A stretch of DNA of 64,000 bases from JAZDJP01 sp043803805 (GTDB lineage: Bacteria; Planctomycetota; JAZDJP01), in contig JAZDJP010000010.1 of NCBI GenBank assembly GCA_043803805.1, forward strand, positions 1-64,000, read 5' to 3'. Both the position numbers and the translations under genes were made by a program. This document shows positions 27,520 to 36,784 of this stretch, piece after piece. Below the pieces are notes generated by a model, which saw only the letters and a program-made list of their open reading frames with translations, was not told where the DNA came from and searched no databases. How positions within the stretch are numbered: position 1 is the stretch's first letter; each line of letters opens with the position of its first letter.

Positions 27520-28276
27520 GGTTCGGTTCTTCCACGATTTTCAAGTCCGCCGCGATTCGGCGCGCAACGGCGGCCGTTTCCATATCCTCCACGTGGCGCG
27601 GACGCGGGAGATCAATCCGGTGTTCCGCGACGATCCGCCCGGGCCGGGGCGACATGACCAGCACCCGATTCCCGAGCACGACGGCCTCGCGGACGTTGTG
27701 GGTCACAAACACGATGGTCTTGCTTGTTTTGCGCCATATCTCCTGGAGTTCGGTGTGGAGATGCCCGCGTGTGATGGCATCCAGGGCGCAGAAGGGTTCA
27801 TCCAGGAGCAATACTTCCGGATCCACGGCCAGCGCCCGGGCCAGCGCCACACGCTGGCGCATGCCTCCGGACAACTCATGGATGCGGGCATGGGCGAATT
27901 GTCCGAGATGAACCATTTCGAGCAGGCGCCGCGAGACCTCCCCCCTTTCACGGGCGGGACATCCTTTCATCACGAGTCCGAATTCCACATTTCCCTGAAC
28001 GGTGAGCCATGGGAAAAGGGCCGCCTCCTGAAAGATGAGAACCCGGCTCGGGCTGGGGCCGTGAATCGGACGTTCATCGGCCAGGATCACGCCCTCCGAC
28101 GGCGAGTCCAGTCCTGCGATCATGCGGAGGAGCGTTGTCTTCCCACAGCCCGAGGGGCCGATGAGGCAGACCAGCTCCCCTGGCGATACGACAAGATCGG
28201 TTTTTTCGAGAGCGGCGAGCGCGCCCCCGCGAGCGACAAATTCCTTTCGGACCCCCTGAAGTTCCAGCTTCATCAT
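27503..28276 (-). CDS. ssuB: ABC importer ATPase, SsuB/TauB type
   Basis: 257 residues: Walker A GPSGCGKTTLL, Q-loop LIFQEAALFPW, signature LSGGMRQRVALARAL, Walker B EVLLLDEPFCALD and switch FVTHNVREA. This is the full ATPase set of the nitrate/sulfonate/taurine importer family. Its ATG overlaps the stop of the binding-protein gene by 4 bases. Confidence 0.9.
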   Translation of the reverse strand: MMKLELQGVRKEFVARGGALAALEKTDLVVSPGELVCLIGPSGCGKTTLLRMIAGLDSPSEGVILADERPIHGPSPSRVLIFQEAALFPWLTVQGNVEFGLVMKGCPARERGEVSRRLLEMVHLGQFAHARIHELSGGMRQRVALARALAVDPEVLLLDEPFCALDAITRGHLHTELQEIWRKTSKTIVFVTHNVREAVVLGNRVLVMSPRPGRIVAEHRIDLPRPRHVEDMETAAVARRIAADLKIVEEPNHANKP

Positions 28277-29307
28277 TTGGGTGGAATGACCTTTGGAATG
28301 CCCCGGGCCTCCAGGACGGCGTTGAGCAGGTTAAGATCATATATGCCGTCGAGAATGGGTTTCTCCGCCAGGAAGCCGGCCGCGTGGGCCGATCGCGCCG
28401 ACTCAAAAAGGGAGGATGCGATGGGATCCCAGGTCGGACGCATACGGCTCCAGGACTGGCGGAGCACCTCCCCGGGGATTTCCTTCCCGGTCATCTTTCG
28501 GATTTCGGCGTTGAGGAGGCGTTGCGCCTCGTCCGGATTCCCCTGTTCCCATTGCGTGATGGCGACATGGGCGTCGAGCCATGCCCTCACCTGTTGGGCG
28601 TGTTGTTGCAGGCAGGTGGTGCTGACAATGACGTGAGCGGTTGTAAAGTCGCCGTTCGGCCAGATGTCCCGTTCGTCAAGAAATAACCGGCCGCCGCCCT
28701 CGACGACCAGTCGGCTGGCCCAGGGTTCAGGGACCCAGGCCCCGTCAATCTTTCCCTGGCGGAAAAGGTCCAGAATCTGGGGATTTTGCGTCGGGATGAC
28801 CTCGACTGTTCCGCCTTTCTCCGATGTTTTGTGCCCGTGGGATACAATATAGTTGCGCAGGGCGACGTCCTGGGTGTTGCCGATCTGGGGGCTGGCGATG
28901 CGTTTCCCCGTGAGGTCCGTCGCCGAAAGAATTTTGGCGTCCGGGCGGACGATGAATGCCGCGCCGCCGCTCGTGGCGCCGGCCACGATCCGAAGCGCCT
29001 GTCCATGGGATTTGACAAAGCCGTTGATGGCGGGATTGGGTCCGATATACGCCAGATCAATTTGATTGGCGAACATGGCTTCGATGACCGAGGGACCCGC
29101 ATTGAATGTGGTTGCCTTGATTGTAACGTTGTTTCCCAAAGCACGTTGGAAATCTCCTCTGGCCAGGCCTATAAGCGCCTGGGAATGGGTGATGTTGGGG
29201 AAATAACCGATCCGGATCACCTCGGTTGAGGACGGAGGGGTGGATTTGCCACAGGATATCAGGAGAAACGTCAGGACAAGGGAGGGGATGAGGGAACGGT
29301 TTGACAT
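28273..29307 (-). CDS. ssuA: ABC importer substrate-binding lipoprotein, SsuA type
   Basis: 344 residues from ATG 29307, which has a strong GGAGGAAAA site; longer in-frame starts would hide the signal. Residues 1-20 form a lipoprotein signal ending LLISC, so the mature Cys is lipid-anchored. The mature protein has IRIGYFPNITHSQALIGLARGDF, FNAGPSVIEAMFANQIDLAYIG and GAWVPEPWASRLV, the pattern of periplasmic sulfonate/nitrate-type binding proteins. No SsuD or TauD desulfonating enzyme is present in the window. Confidence 0.87.
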   Translation of the reverse strand: MSNRSLIPSLVLTFLLISCGKSTPPSSTEVIRIGYFPNITHSQALIGLARGDFQRALGNNVTIKATTFNAGPSVIEAMFANQIDLAYIGPNPAINGFVKSHGQALRIVAGATSGGAAFIVRPDAKILSATDLTGKRIASPQIGNTQDVALRNYIVSHGHKTSEKGGTVEVIPTQNPQILDLFRQGKIDGAWVPEPWASRLVVEGGGRLFLDERDIWPNGDFTTAHVIVSTTCLQQHAQQVRAWLDAHVAITQWEQGNPDEAQRLLNAEIRKMTGKEIPGEVLRQSWSRMRPTWDPIASSLFESARSAHAAGFLAEKPILDGIYDLNLLNAVLEARGIPKVIPPK

Positions 29308-29368
29308 TTTTCCTCCTGTGAAAGAGAGCCATTTAAACGTATCGGAGGGGTTGGCGCCATAAATTTCC

Positions 29369-29383
29369 GGATCGAAATGATCC
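29369..29383. promoter_or_regulatory. Inverted repeat between ssuA and cysD, possible operator
   Basis: GGATC-GAAAT-GATCC lies in the 186-base divergent gap, flanked by further CCGG matches. It sits where a regulator could control both the importer and the PAPS genes. No known binding motif is recognised. Confidence 0.25.
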
Positions 29384-29441
29384 CCGGGAGGGTCGCAGGG
29401 CCGCGTGCGGTGTAACGGCAAGGGGCGGCCGGGAGAAGATT

Positions 29442-29470
29442 TGGACAACGAAGGATTCGTGTTGTATCAT
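29442..29470 (+). promoter_or_regulatory. Sigma-70 promoter of cysD-cysNC
   Basis: TGGACA and TATCAT, each 5 of 6 to consensus, are separated by 17 bases. The predicted start is about 16 bases before ATG 29494. No riboswitch-length leader remains. Confidence 0.55.
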
Positions 29471-29493
29471 CGGAATCCGGGCATTCGGGGAAG

Positions 29494-30411
29494 ATGTCGT
29501 CCATGTCGGAACATTATGAACTGTCCACGCTGGATTTTCTCGAATCCGAAAGCATTCACATCATTCGTGAGACGGCGGCGGAGTTCGAACGCCCGGTGAT
29601 GCTGTATTCCGTCGGAAAAGACTCATCCGTGATGGTGCATCTGGCGCGGAAGGCGTTCCATCCCGGGGGAATCCCCTTTCCTCTGCTCCACGTGGACACC
29701 ACCCTGAAATTCCCGGAGATGTACGCCTTTCGGGACCGGTTCACGCGGGAAATCGGCGCCGACCTGCGGGTGTATGTCAATCGCGACGCGCTCGGTGCCG
29801 GCGCGGACCCGGGCAAAATGGGCACGGTGAAATGCTGCGCCCTTCTCAAGACCCGGGCGTTGCTGAACGCTCTGCGGGAGGGGGGGTTCGACGCGGCCTT
29901 CGGCGGCGCGCGGCGCGAGGAGGAGCGATCCCGGGCCAAGGAACGCGTGTATTCCTTCCGGGACCGTTTCGGCCAATGGGATCCCAAAAATCAGCGTCCC
30001 GAGCTCTGGGATCTTTATAACGGCCGAATCAATCCCGGAGAGGGCATCCGGGTGTTTCCGCTCTCCAACTGGACGGAACTTGACGTGTGGATGTACATCC
30101 ATCGGGAGGAAATCTCGGTGGTGCCGCTTTACGTTGCCGCCGAACGGGACATGGTGGAGCGGAATGGTCAGCTCATTTCGCCCGGGGAGCGTGTCCGTCT
30201 CCTCCCGGGGGAAAGGGTTCAGAAGGTCATGTGCCGGTTTCGGACGCTGGGGTGTTACCCCTGCACCGGGGCCGTGCGATCGTCGGCAAAAACCATTCCC
30301 GACATCATCGGGGAACTGGTTGACGCGCGTCACTCCGAGCGGATCACGCGGGTCATTGATCACGACTGCGACGCCTCCATGGAGCAGAAGAAGCGGGAGG
30401 GATATTTTTGA
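29494..30411 (+). CDS. cysD: Sulfate adenylyltransferase subunit 2
   Basis: 305 residues. [21 protein letters not shown] contains the SGKDS-type ATP-pyrophosphatase loop. Further conserved blocks are [34 protein letters not shown] and [15 protein letters not shown]. With the CysN GTPase it makes APS from ATP and sulfate in the cytoplasm. ATG 29494 lies close behind GGGGAAG; ATG 29503 is spaced better from the same site. The stop overlaps the next start by one base (TGATG). It is divergent from the importer genes. Confidence 0.95.
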   Translation: MSSMSEHYELSTLDFLESESIHIIRETAAEFERPVMLYSVGKDSSVMVHLARKAFHPGGIPFPLLHVDTTLKFPEMYAFRDRFTREIGADLRVYVNRDALGAGADPGKMGTVKCCALLKTRALLNALREGGFDAAFGGARREEERSRAKERVYSFRDRFGQWDPKNQRPELWDLYNGRINPGEGIRVFPLSNWTELDVWMYIHREEISVVPLYVAAERDMVERNGQLISPGERVRLLPGERVQKVMCRFRTLGCYPCTGAVRSSAKTIPDIIGELVDARHSERITRVIDHDCDASMEQKKREGYF

Positions 30412-32306
30412 TGGACGCCGCTTCCTTCCCTTCGTCCCGAGAAACGGATCTCCTGCGTTTCATCACGGCGGGCAGCGTGGATGACGGGAAGTCGACGCTC
30501 ATCGGCCGGCTCCTGTACGAAACGGAGAGCATATGGGAGGACCAGCTCGTTTCCGTCCGGGATGCCTCGCGGCGCCTCCAGCGGGGGGAAATGGATCTCT
30601 CCCTGGTGATTGACGGTCTTCGCGCCGAAAGGGAGCAGGCCATCACGATTGACGTGGCCTATCGGCACTTCGCAACCCCCCGGCGGCGGTTCATCATCGC
30701 GGATTGCCCCGGCCACGAGCAGTATACGCGCAATATGGCGACGGGGGCCTCCACGGCGGATCTGGCGGTTCTTCTCGTGGACGCACGGCAGGGAGTTCTC
30801 GTCCAGACCAAACGGCATGCCTTCATCCTTTCGCTTCTGGGTGTGCCGCATATGGTGCTGGCGGTGAACAAGATGGATCAGGTGGGATACGCGGAGGATG
30901 CCTTCAATGCCGCGGTGGGAGAGTTCCGGAGCTTTGCCGCGCGTCTTGAAATCCGCGATCTGGTCGCCATCCCCTTGAGCGCCCTTCGGGGGGATAACGT
31001 GAAAACCCCCGGCGCCAACATGCCCTGGTATCGCGGCCCGTCCCTTCTTCAGCATCTCGAGGATCTTTACATCGCCAGCGATCGGAACCTTGTGGACCTG
31101 CGTCTTCCGATCCAGGGGGTGATCCGGCCCCACCAGGACTTCCGCGGCTTCGCCGGACGGATGGCCTCGGGGGTGATCCGTCAGGGAGATGATGTCATGG
31201 TCCTTCCGTCGGGGCGGGTCTCACGGGTGGCGGATCTTTTCGTCGCCGGGCGGAAGGTGACACACGCATTTCCTCCGCAATCCGTCATGGTATGCCTGGA
31301 ACACGATCTGGATGTCGGCCGGGGGGACATGATCGTGCATCCGGCCAATCAGCCGAGAAAAAGGGCGGAATTGGAAGCCATGTTGATCTGGATGGATCCG
31401 GTTCCGCTGAAAGCCGGCAAGGTCTATCTTGTCAAGCACGCCACGACGCTTGTGAAAGGATGTGTTTCGAGGATTCGATATCGCGTGGATCCCAACAGCC
31501 TTCACCGCCAGGAAACCGCGGAATTTGCGTTGAACGACATCGGTCGTGTGGAGATTGAACTGTTCAAGCCGTTACTGTATGATGAATACCGCCACAACCG
31601 GGCGACCGGGCGGTTCATCCTGATTGATCCGGAGTCGAATGCGACCGTGGGGGCTGGCGTTATCATCGAGCGAAAAGGGGGAGGGCGGCTGGATGACGTG
31701 TCCTCCGACGATGTTGCGAAACGGCATGTCATCCCGGTGGCCGGTCGGGTGGATTCCGCCCGGCGGGCGGGTCTCCTTGGACAGAAGCCGTGTACGATCT
31801 GGCTCACGGGATTGAGCGGTTCGGGCAAGACGACGATCGCCCATCGTCTGGAGGAACGGCTTGTCGGCGCAGGCCGCGCCTGTTTCGTGCTCGATGGCGA
31901 TGACGTTCGCCATGGTCTTTGCCGCGATCTCGGATTTTCGCCGGAGGGCCGTTCTGAAAACATCCGCCGGGCGGCGGAGGTGGTCCGTCTCATGAACGAG
32001 GCCGGACTGATTGTGGTCACGGCGTTCATTTCACCCTACCGCCGGGATCGGGAGGCGGCGCGACAGATTGTCGGCAAGGAGCGTTTCCTCGAGGTATTCG
32101 TGGACGCCGACTTGGAGGTTTGTGAAACGCGGGATCCCAAGGGGCTTTATAAAAAAGCCCGAAGCGGAGAAATTCCCGATTTCACCGGAATCTCCTCGGC
32201 GTACGAACCGCCCGAGACGCCCGACCGTCGGATCCCCACGGCGGCGTGTACGGTGGAAGAGGCCGTCGAGATGATCTTACGGATGGTGGCTGAAAGAATA
32301 GGATAA
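30411..32306 (+). CDS. cysNC: Bifunctional sulfate adenylyltransferase subunit 1 / APS kinase
   Basis: 631 residues. The N-terminal two thirds is the CysN GTPase: [16 protein letters not shown] near residue 21, [11 protein letters not shown] and NKMDQV, followed by EF-Tu-like beta domains. The C-terminal 170 residues are APS kinase: [14 protein letters not shown] near residue 467, [26 protein letters not shown] and [10 protein letters not shown]. The fusion with CysD converts sulfate to PAPS. Such fusions are known, for example NodQ in rhizobia, where PAPS serves sulfation. No PAPS reductase is seen here, which favours use by the sulfotransferase at 14.4-15.4 kb. Confidence 0.95.
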   Translation: MDAASFPSSRETDLLRFITAGSVDDGKSTLIGRLLYETESIWEDQLVSVRDASRRLQRGEMDLSLVIDGLRAEREQAITIDVAYRHFATPRRRFIIADCPGHEQYTRNMATGASTADLAVLLVDARQGVLVQTKRHAFILSLLGVPHMVLAVNKMDQVGYAEDAFNAAVGEFRSFAARLEIRDLVAIPLSALRGDNVKTPGANMPWYRGPSLLQHLEDLYIASDRNLVDLRLPIQGVIRPHQDFRGFAGRMASGVIRQGDDVMVLPSGRVSRVADLFVAGRKVTHAFPPQSVMVCLEHDLDVGRGDMIVHPANQPRKRAELEAMLIWMDPVPLKAGKVYLVKHATTLVKGCVSRIRYRVDPNSLHRQETAEFALNDIGRVEIELFKPLLYDEYRHNRATGRFILIDPESNATVGAGVIIERKGGGRLDDVSSDDVAKRHVIPVAGRVDSARRAGLLGQKPCTIWLTGLSGSGKTTIAHRLEERLVGAGRACFVLDGDDVRHGLCRDLGFSPEGRSENIRRAAEVVRLMNEAGLIVVTAFISPYRRDREAARQIVGKERFLEVFVDADLEVCETRDPKGLYKKARSGEIPDFTGISSAYEPPETPDRRIPTAACTVEEAVEMILRMVAERIG

Positions 32307-32316
32307 GGAGGCGTCA

Positions 32317-33093
32317 ATGGACAAGCATTCCGTTTGGATGGTTTTGACTGTCGTTGTCTGTCTGGGTTTTGTTGGATGCGGCGACAGTGGTGGGGGGGCG
32401 GCCGCGACCTCGTCAACGGAAGTGCCTGTCGGGGTGAAGACGCTGGTGGCGTTATTCTCTTCGGACAACTTCCGGACCCTCTTTTATATGGATATGGGGT
32501 TCCGGGCTCCTCCGCGCGATATGCATCAATCGCAAAATTCAGTAGCAGTCCCTTTGGAACCCGGGGCGTGGGTCACCACTTACGGTCCCGGAGATACACA
32601 GCTCATGGTGGGGAATGTGACGGCCGAATACGGCGGTGGGACGACAACCACGTACTGGTACGATTATTATGGCGCTCTTAGCGTTAATATGATGGCCATC
32701 ACGGACGTTCACCACAGTTATTCAGATCTGCGGTTCAGTTTTACTTGCGATGGAACGGTCTACGACGTGACAAAAAACGGGGAGATGGAATTTTCCGGTT
32801 TCTCGGCCAGCAGCCCTTATTCCATCTCCGCACAAAATCTGTTGATCACGGGGAGTACGTCCACGGGCGAGGTGTACCGCTGGTCAATTCCCAGTTCGAG
32901 CGTTGACGTTACCGATGTGATGACGTATCGATATCCCGTTTCGGGCCAGACGGAAAGCGGCACGATTACCTGGAACGGCGCCAGTTATGGGTATTCAATA
33001 TACTACGATGGCACAACTCTCGCGACGGTGACGATGTCGGGAGCGTCCATCGGGTCGTTTGTTGTGAATTTGGCGGAGGGGGCATTTCAGTGA
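32317..33093 (+). CDS. Hypothetical lipoprotein
   Basis: 258 residues. The signal peptide ends in the lipobox GFVGC near residue 21, followed by a Gly/Ala/Thr-rich linker and then about 200 residues rich in Ser, Thr, Tyr and Gly that look like beta-structure (TTTTYWYDYYGALSVNMM, PYSISAQNLLITGSTS). No family is recognised. A strong AAGGAGG precedes ATG 32317, 10 bases after cysNC, so it is probably cotranscribed. The stop overlaps a small ORF as GTGA. It may be an outer-membrane or surface component of the locus. Confidence 0.75.
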   Translation: MDKHSVWMVLTVVVCLGFVGCGDSGGGAAATSSTEVPVGVKTLVALFSSDNFRTLFYMDMGFRAPPRDMHQSQNSVAVPLEPGAWVTTYGPGDTQLMVGNVTAEYGGGTTTTYWYDYYGALSVNMMAITDVHHSYSDLRFSFTCDGTVYDVTKNGEMEFSGFSASSPYSISAQNLLITGSTSTGEVYRWSIPSSSVDVTDVMTYRYPVSGQTESGTITWNGASYGYSIYYDGTTLATVTMSGASIGSFVVNLAEGAFQ

Positions 33094-33260
33094 GCGGACA
33101 CCCGGAAATTTCTCCGCGATTGGGGATGTGCGCGGGGTTTTTCGTTGCCAGGCAGGCTGATTTTTGGTATCAGGACGGCCGTTATTGGTATACGCATGAG
33201 CGGGAGTCAATTGGGGAATTGCGCTGTCTATTTGAGGAAATGGGGGATATTCTGAAATGA
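33090..33260 (+). CDS. Small protein of 56 residues, coupled on both sides
   Basis: The GTG start overlaps the lipoprotein stop (GTGA), and the stop overlaps the next ATG (ATGA), so the ORF exactly fills the gap between two genes. A GGAGGG tract lies about 10 bases upstream. The product contains an aromatic core (DFWYQDGRYWYTHE) and an acidic amphipathic C-terminal helix (IGELRCLFEEMGDILK). No family is recognised. Geometry at both ends argues for translation. Confidence 0.6.
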   Translation: MSGHPEISPRLGMCAGFFVARQADFWYQDGRYWYTHERESIGELRCLFEEMGDILK

Positions 33261-34126
33261 TATCAACGACATTCAAGGACAAGTGGGAAAAGAATGCCCG
33301 ATTGGTTTTTAAAGAAACCCTTTCCGAAAAGTCGGAGATTTTTCAGTGGATCCTGAACCGGAACGGGTTCAAAACCCCTTCGGCGTTTCGTGCCTATCTG
33401 CGGGGCAGACGTCGCATCCTGGATGCGGGTTGCGGAAACGGAAGGGTGACGGCTCTTCTGCGGAAGTATTCCGATCCCCGAAAGGCGGAGGTCGTTGGGA
33501 TTGACATCGCATCGGCGCATGTTGCCAGGAGAAACCTTGCGAACGTTCCGAACGTGTCCATACGCAAAAAAGATATACTCGCCGGCCTCTCGGATTTGGG
33601 GCGGTTCGATTTTATCTACTGCCAGGAGGTGTTGCATCACACGCCCAACCCGCGGAAGGCCTTTTTAAATTTGACGGAGAGGCTTGAGAAAGGCGGGGAG
33701 ATCGCGATTTATGTCTACAAGAAAAAGGCGCCGATGCGCGAGTTCGTTGACGATTACGTGCGCTCCCGGATTTCCAAACTCCCCTATGACAAGGCCATGG
33801 TGATCTGCGATCAGATTACCCGGTTGGGGAAGACGCTGCATGAAATGAAAACCAGGATGAAGGTTCCCTCCGTCGAAATTCTGGAGATTGAAGGCGGGAA
33901 GTATGACCTTCAGCGTTTTGTTTATTATTTTTTCATGAAGTGTTTCTGGAATCCATCCCTGTCCTTCCACGCCAATTCGGTCATCAATTATGACTGGTAT
34001 CATCCGCATTATTGTTCCCGGTACCGCCGGGACGATGTGCGTGAATGGTTTCGCGCCGCGCATCTCCGTGTGGTCCACGAATGCGTTGACCATTACGGGA
34101 TTACCATGCGCGGCCGTGCCCGTTAA
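33257..34126 (+). CDS. SAM-dependent methyltransferase
   Basis: 289 residues. Motif I is RILDAGCGNGRVTALLRKY, followed by VVGIDIASAHVARRN, FIYCQEVLHHTPNPRKAF and EKGGEIAIYVYKKKAP. This is a class I enzyme of the UbiE/Methyltransf_11 type; the target is unknown. The ATG overlaps the small ORF stop by 4 bases, and the next gene begins 12 bases later. It may methylate a sugar of the glycan. Confidence 0.85.
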   Translation: MISTTFKDKWEKNARLVFKETLSEKSEIFQWILNRNGFKTPSAFRAYLRGRRRILDAGCGNGRVTALLRKYSDPRKAEVVGIDIASAHVARRNLANVPNVSIRKKDILAGLSDLGRFDFIYCQEVLHHTPNPRKAFLNLTERLEKGGEIAIYVYKKKAPMREFVDDYVRSRISKLPYDKAMVICDQITRLGKTLHEMKTRMKVPSVEILEIEGGKYDLQRFVYYFFMKCFWNPSLSFHANSVINYDWYHPHYCSRYRRDDVREWFRAAHLRVVHECVDHYGITMRGRAR

Positions 34127-34138
34127 CGTGGAGGCGCC

Positions 34139-35308
34139 ATGAGTCCGTCAAACGTAATTCCGCAACTTGATCTCCTGGCGCAGTATCGGGCCATCCAGGC
34201 GGAGGTGGACGCCGCCATGAGGGGGGTGCTTGAGCGGACGGCCTTCATCGGCGGGCCGGACCTCGGGGCCTTCGAGAAGGAATTCGCCGCCTTCTGCGAG
34301 GCGAAGCACGCCATCGGCGTGGCCAACGGCACCGACGCCCTGTATCTTGCCCTCCGGGCGCTGGGGGTGGGGGCCGGGGATGCGGTCATCACCGTTCCGT
34401 TTACCTTCATTGCGACGGTCGAGGCGGTGACGCTCACGGGCGCAAAGCCCATTCTTGTGGATGTGGATCCGGTGACGCGAACGATGGACCCGGCGAAGGT
34501 GGAGGCGCTTTTCAAGAATCCCAAGGCCTCGTTCGGCGGGGCGAAACCCAAGGCGATCCTCCCCGTTCATTTGTATGGTCATCCGGCCGACATGGGTGCG
34601 ATCCTCGCGATCGCCAGGCGTGAGAATCTGTTTGTGGTCGAGGACGCCGCCCAGGCCCACGGCGCCCGGTTCAACGGAAAGCGATGCGGAAGCATGGGGG
34701 ATCTGGCCTGCTTCAGCTTCTATCCCGGGAAAAATCTCGGGGCCTACGGGGACGGCGGGGCGGTGACCACGAACGATCCGGAACTGGCGAAAAAGGTTGC
34801 GATGCTCAAGAACCACGGGCGTCTGGCCCATTACGAGCACGCTTTCGAGGGCGTGAATTCACGTCTCGATGGTCTCCAGGCGGCCATTCTGCGGGTGAAA
34901 TTGAAGCGCCTCGATTCGTGGAATGAGGCCCGGCGCCACTGGGCGGGGCGCTACGCGGAACTCCTGGCGGGCTCGCCGGTGGGGATTCCCGCGGTGAAAA
35001 AAGGTTGTGAGCACGTTTATCATCAATTTGCCGTCGAGGTCCCGGCGCGGGCCAGGGTGATGGAGATTCTCAAGGGCAAGGGGGTTCAGACCGCGGTCCA
35101 TTATCCGATTCCTCTGCACCTCCAGCCGGCCTATCAGTATCTTAATCTGGGACGGGGGAGTTTCCCCGTTTCCGAGGCCCTCGCGGACAAGGTCCTGTCC
35201 CTGCCGGTCTATCCCGAGCTCACCGAGGCCCAGGTCGTTCAGGTGGCCAAGGCCCTCCGCGAGGCGGTGGAGGCGGTCGGCGGTAAGGTCGGAAACGCAA
35301 CGTCGTAA
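34139..35308 (+). CDS. DegT family aminotransferase, WbpE-like
   Basis: 389 residues. Blocks are [65 protein letters not shown] and [17 protein letters not shown] (pyridoxal-phosphate Lys in PGKNL). In WbpE relatives the amine goes to C3 of a UDP-3-keto-uronate. A WbpD-like acetyltransferase and a WbpB-like dehydrogenase downstream complete that three-enzyme set. GTGGAGG precedes ATG 34139. Confidence 0.88.
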   Translation: MSPSNVIPQLDLLAQYRAIQAEVDAAMRGVLERTAFIGGPDLGAFEKEFAAFCEAKHAIGVANGTDALYLALRALGVGAGDAVITVPFTFIATVEAVTLTGAKPILVDVDPVTRTMDPAKVEALFKNPKASFGGAKPKAILPVHLYGHPADMGAILAIARRENLFVVEDAAQAHGARFNGKRCGSMGDLACFSFYPGKNLGAYGDGGAVTTNDPELAKKVAMLKNHGRLAHYEHAFEGVNSRLDGLQAAILRVKLKRLDSWNEARRHWAGRYAELLAGSPVGIPAVKKGCEHVYHQFAVEVPARARVMEILKGKGVQTAVHYPIPLHLQPAYQYLNLGRGSFPVSEALADKVLSLPVYPELTEAQVVQVAKALREAVEAVGGKVGNATS

Positions 35309-35367
35309 CCCGGCGCGGGGCGCGTGAATTCGGATCATCCGGTGCTTGTCGAAGAAGGATGAGTCGG

Positions 35368-35395
35368 TTGAATCGCGCGGTGGCACGGGTATAAT
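35368..35395 (+). promoter_or_regulatory. Internal promoter giving a leaderless transcript
   Basis: TTGAAT and a perfect TATAAT are 16 bases apart. The last -10 base is only 7 bases before ATG 35403, so transcription should begin at or next to the start codon. It separates the nucleotidyltransferase/HEPN pair from the upstream aminotransferase. Confidence 0.6.
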
Positions 35396-35402
35396 CCAAG
35401 CG

Positions 35403-35741
35403 ATGAAAGCCCTGATGACACCAATCGACGATCCGATGGCGATGACGATTGCCGGGATGATCCGGGACGCGGTTCGTCCGGATCGGATTATCCTGTTTGG
35501 CAGCCGGGCGCGGGGAGATGCCCGTTGCGGCAGCGATTACGATATCATGATCGTGGGGCCATCATCATTTCCCCGGTGGCGCCGGACTCCCCTGATTTAC
35601 CGGCTTCTTGCGGGACTGGGGGTTTCCAAGGATGTGTTGTGGTGGACCCCTGAGGAGGTGAAGGAGTGGGAGGGGGTCAAGTCCCACTTTATCTCATCCG
35701 TGCTTCACGAGGGGATTGTCCTTTATGAAAAACCCGCGTGA
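35403..35741 (+). CDS. Minimal nucleotidyltransferase (MNT)
   Basis: 112 residues. ILFGSRARGDARCGSDYDIMIV is the GSxxxG-SDxD polymerase-beta-type motif with both metal-binding Asp residues. In the family, MNT proteins pair with HEPN proteins; some pairs are toxin-antitoxin systems in which MNT adds AMP to the HEPN partner. The stop overlaps the next gene by 17 bases. It lies inside a sugar-nucleotide operon, which is not its usual setting, and has its own promoter. Confidence 0.85.
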   Translation: MKALMTPIDDPMAMTIAGMIRDAVRPDRIILFGSRARGDARCGSDYDIMIVGPSSFPRWRRTPLIYRLLAGLGVSKDVLWWTPEEVKEWEGVKSHFISSVLHEGIVLYEKPA

Positions 35742-36120
35742 TCACGCGCTGGAACTGCTTGAAAAGGCGGGGCATGATTTGGTGAATGCCAGGACGGTCC
35801 TTCCGACAGGGGCGGCGCTTGACACGGTTTGCTTTCACGCGCAGCAGGCCACGGAGAAAAGTCTCAAGGCGCTTCTTGCGTTGTGCGATGTGCCTTTTCC
35901 CTGGCGGCATGATCTTGGTGAATTGTCGACTCTCGTCAAAAGCCGATTCCCCGAAATCGCCGGTTGGGAAGAGGGGATTGTGGCGATGGCGCCGTACGCG
36001 GTGGAGGTTCGGTATGATGGCGCGTTGAATCCCGATTTGGCGGAAACGCGGGAGGCGGTGAAGATCGCCGAGGAGGTTTACTCATTTGTGTGCCGGAAGG
36101 CGGCAAAGGTTCCAAAATGA
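35725..36120 (+). CDS. HEPN domain protein
   Basis: 131 residues, mostly helical. CFHAQQATEKSLKALLALCDVPFPWRHDLGELSTLV is the HEPN core with the AQQxxEKxLKA helix and a following HDL. I do not see the RX4-6H motif of RNase toxins, so it may be the substrate-binding type of HEPN rather than an active RNase. ATG 35725 has GAGGGG upstream. The stop overlaps the WbpD-like ATG by 4 bases, so the pair is translationally linked to the glycan gene. Confidence 0.82.
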   Translation: MKNPRDHALELLEKAGHDLVNARTVLPTGAALDTVCFHAQQATEKSLKALLALCDVPFPWRHDLGELSTLVKSRFPEIAGWEEGIVAMAPYAVEVRYDGALNPDLAETREAVKIAEEVYSFVCRKAAKVPK

Positions 36121-36746
36121 CGGATCACGGTCTTTTGTCGTCCCAACTTCCGAAGGATCTCGTCCGGGACGAGGGGGTTCTCATTGCCTATCCCCCGGCC
36201 CGGAAGGTGAAATCGCCGGAATTCATCATCAGTTCCGGCGCGAACCTCCGCGCGGGGACCATCCTCTACGCCGGGACCCGCATCGGCCGGAATTTCCAGA
36301 CGGGCCATTACGTCATCATCCGGGAAGAGAACGAGATCGGGGATGATGTCCAGATCTGGAGTCACTCGGTGGTGGATTACGGCTGCCGGATCGGGAACCG
36401 GGTCAAGATTCACACGAGTGTGTATATCGCCCAGTTCACCGTCCTCGAGGATGATGTGTTTCTCGCGCCCGGGGTCATGGTCGCCAACGATCCGCACCCG
36501 GGGTGCGCTCATTCCCGGGAATGTATGCGGGGGCCGGTGGTCAGGCGTGGCGCCCAGATTGGCGTGAACGCCACCCTCCTGCCGTTCATCACGATTGGCG
36601 AGCGGGCGCTCGTGGGAGCGGGCAGCGTCGTCACCCGGGATGTCCCTTCCGGCGCGGTTGTCGCCGGAAATCCTGCGCGCATCCTCAAGACCGTCAGCGA
36701 GTTGAAGTGTTTCCGGGGCCTCACGGACCGGCCCTATCCCGATTAG
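36117..36746 (+). CDS. Left-handed beta-helix N-acetyltransferase, WbpD-like
   Basis: 209 residues with many hexapeptide repeats (ISSGANLRAGTILYAG, IGRNFQTGHYVII, IGDDVQIWSHSVV, IGVNATLLPFITIGERALVGAGSVVT) and the terminal GNPARILK block. WbpD relatives acetylate the 3-amino group of UDP-2-acetamido-3-amino-uronate. It is longer at the N-terminus than minimal members. The order E, (MNT/HEPN), D, sugar transferase, B supports the pathway assignment. ATG 36117 overlaps the HEPN stop as ATGA. Confidence 0.85.
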   Translation: MTDHGLLSSQLPKDLVRDEGVLIAYPPARKVKSPEFIISSGANLRAGTILYAGTRIGRNFQTGHYVIIREENEIGDDVQIWSHSVVDYGCRIGNRVKIHTSVYIAQFTVLEDDVFLAPGVMVANDPHPGCAHSRECMRGPVVRRGAQIGVNATLLPFITIGERALVGAGSVVTRDVPSGAVVAGNPARILKTVSELKCFRGLTDRPYPD

Positions 36747-36784
36747 CCGATCGCATCTCCCCCATCCCCGCGTTTTATTTTTGA

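Noticed and set aside
29308..29493. SAM or other sulfur-responsive riboswitch between ssuA and cysD
   Set aside because: After the predicted cysD promoter only about 16 bases remain before the ATG, and no conserved riboswitch core is seen on either strand.
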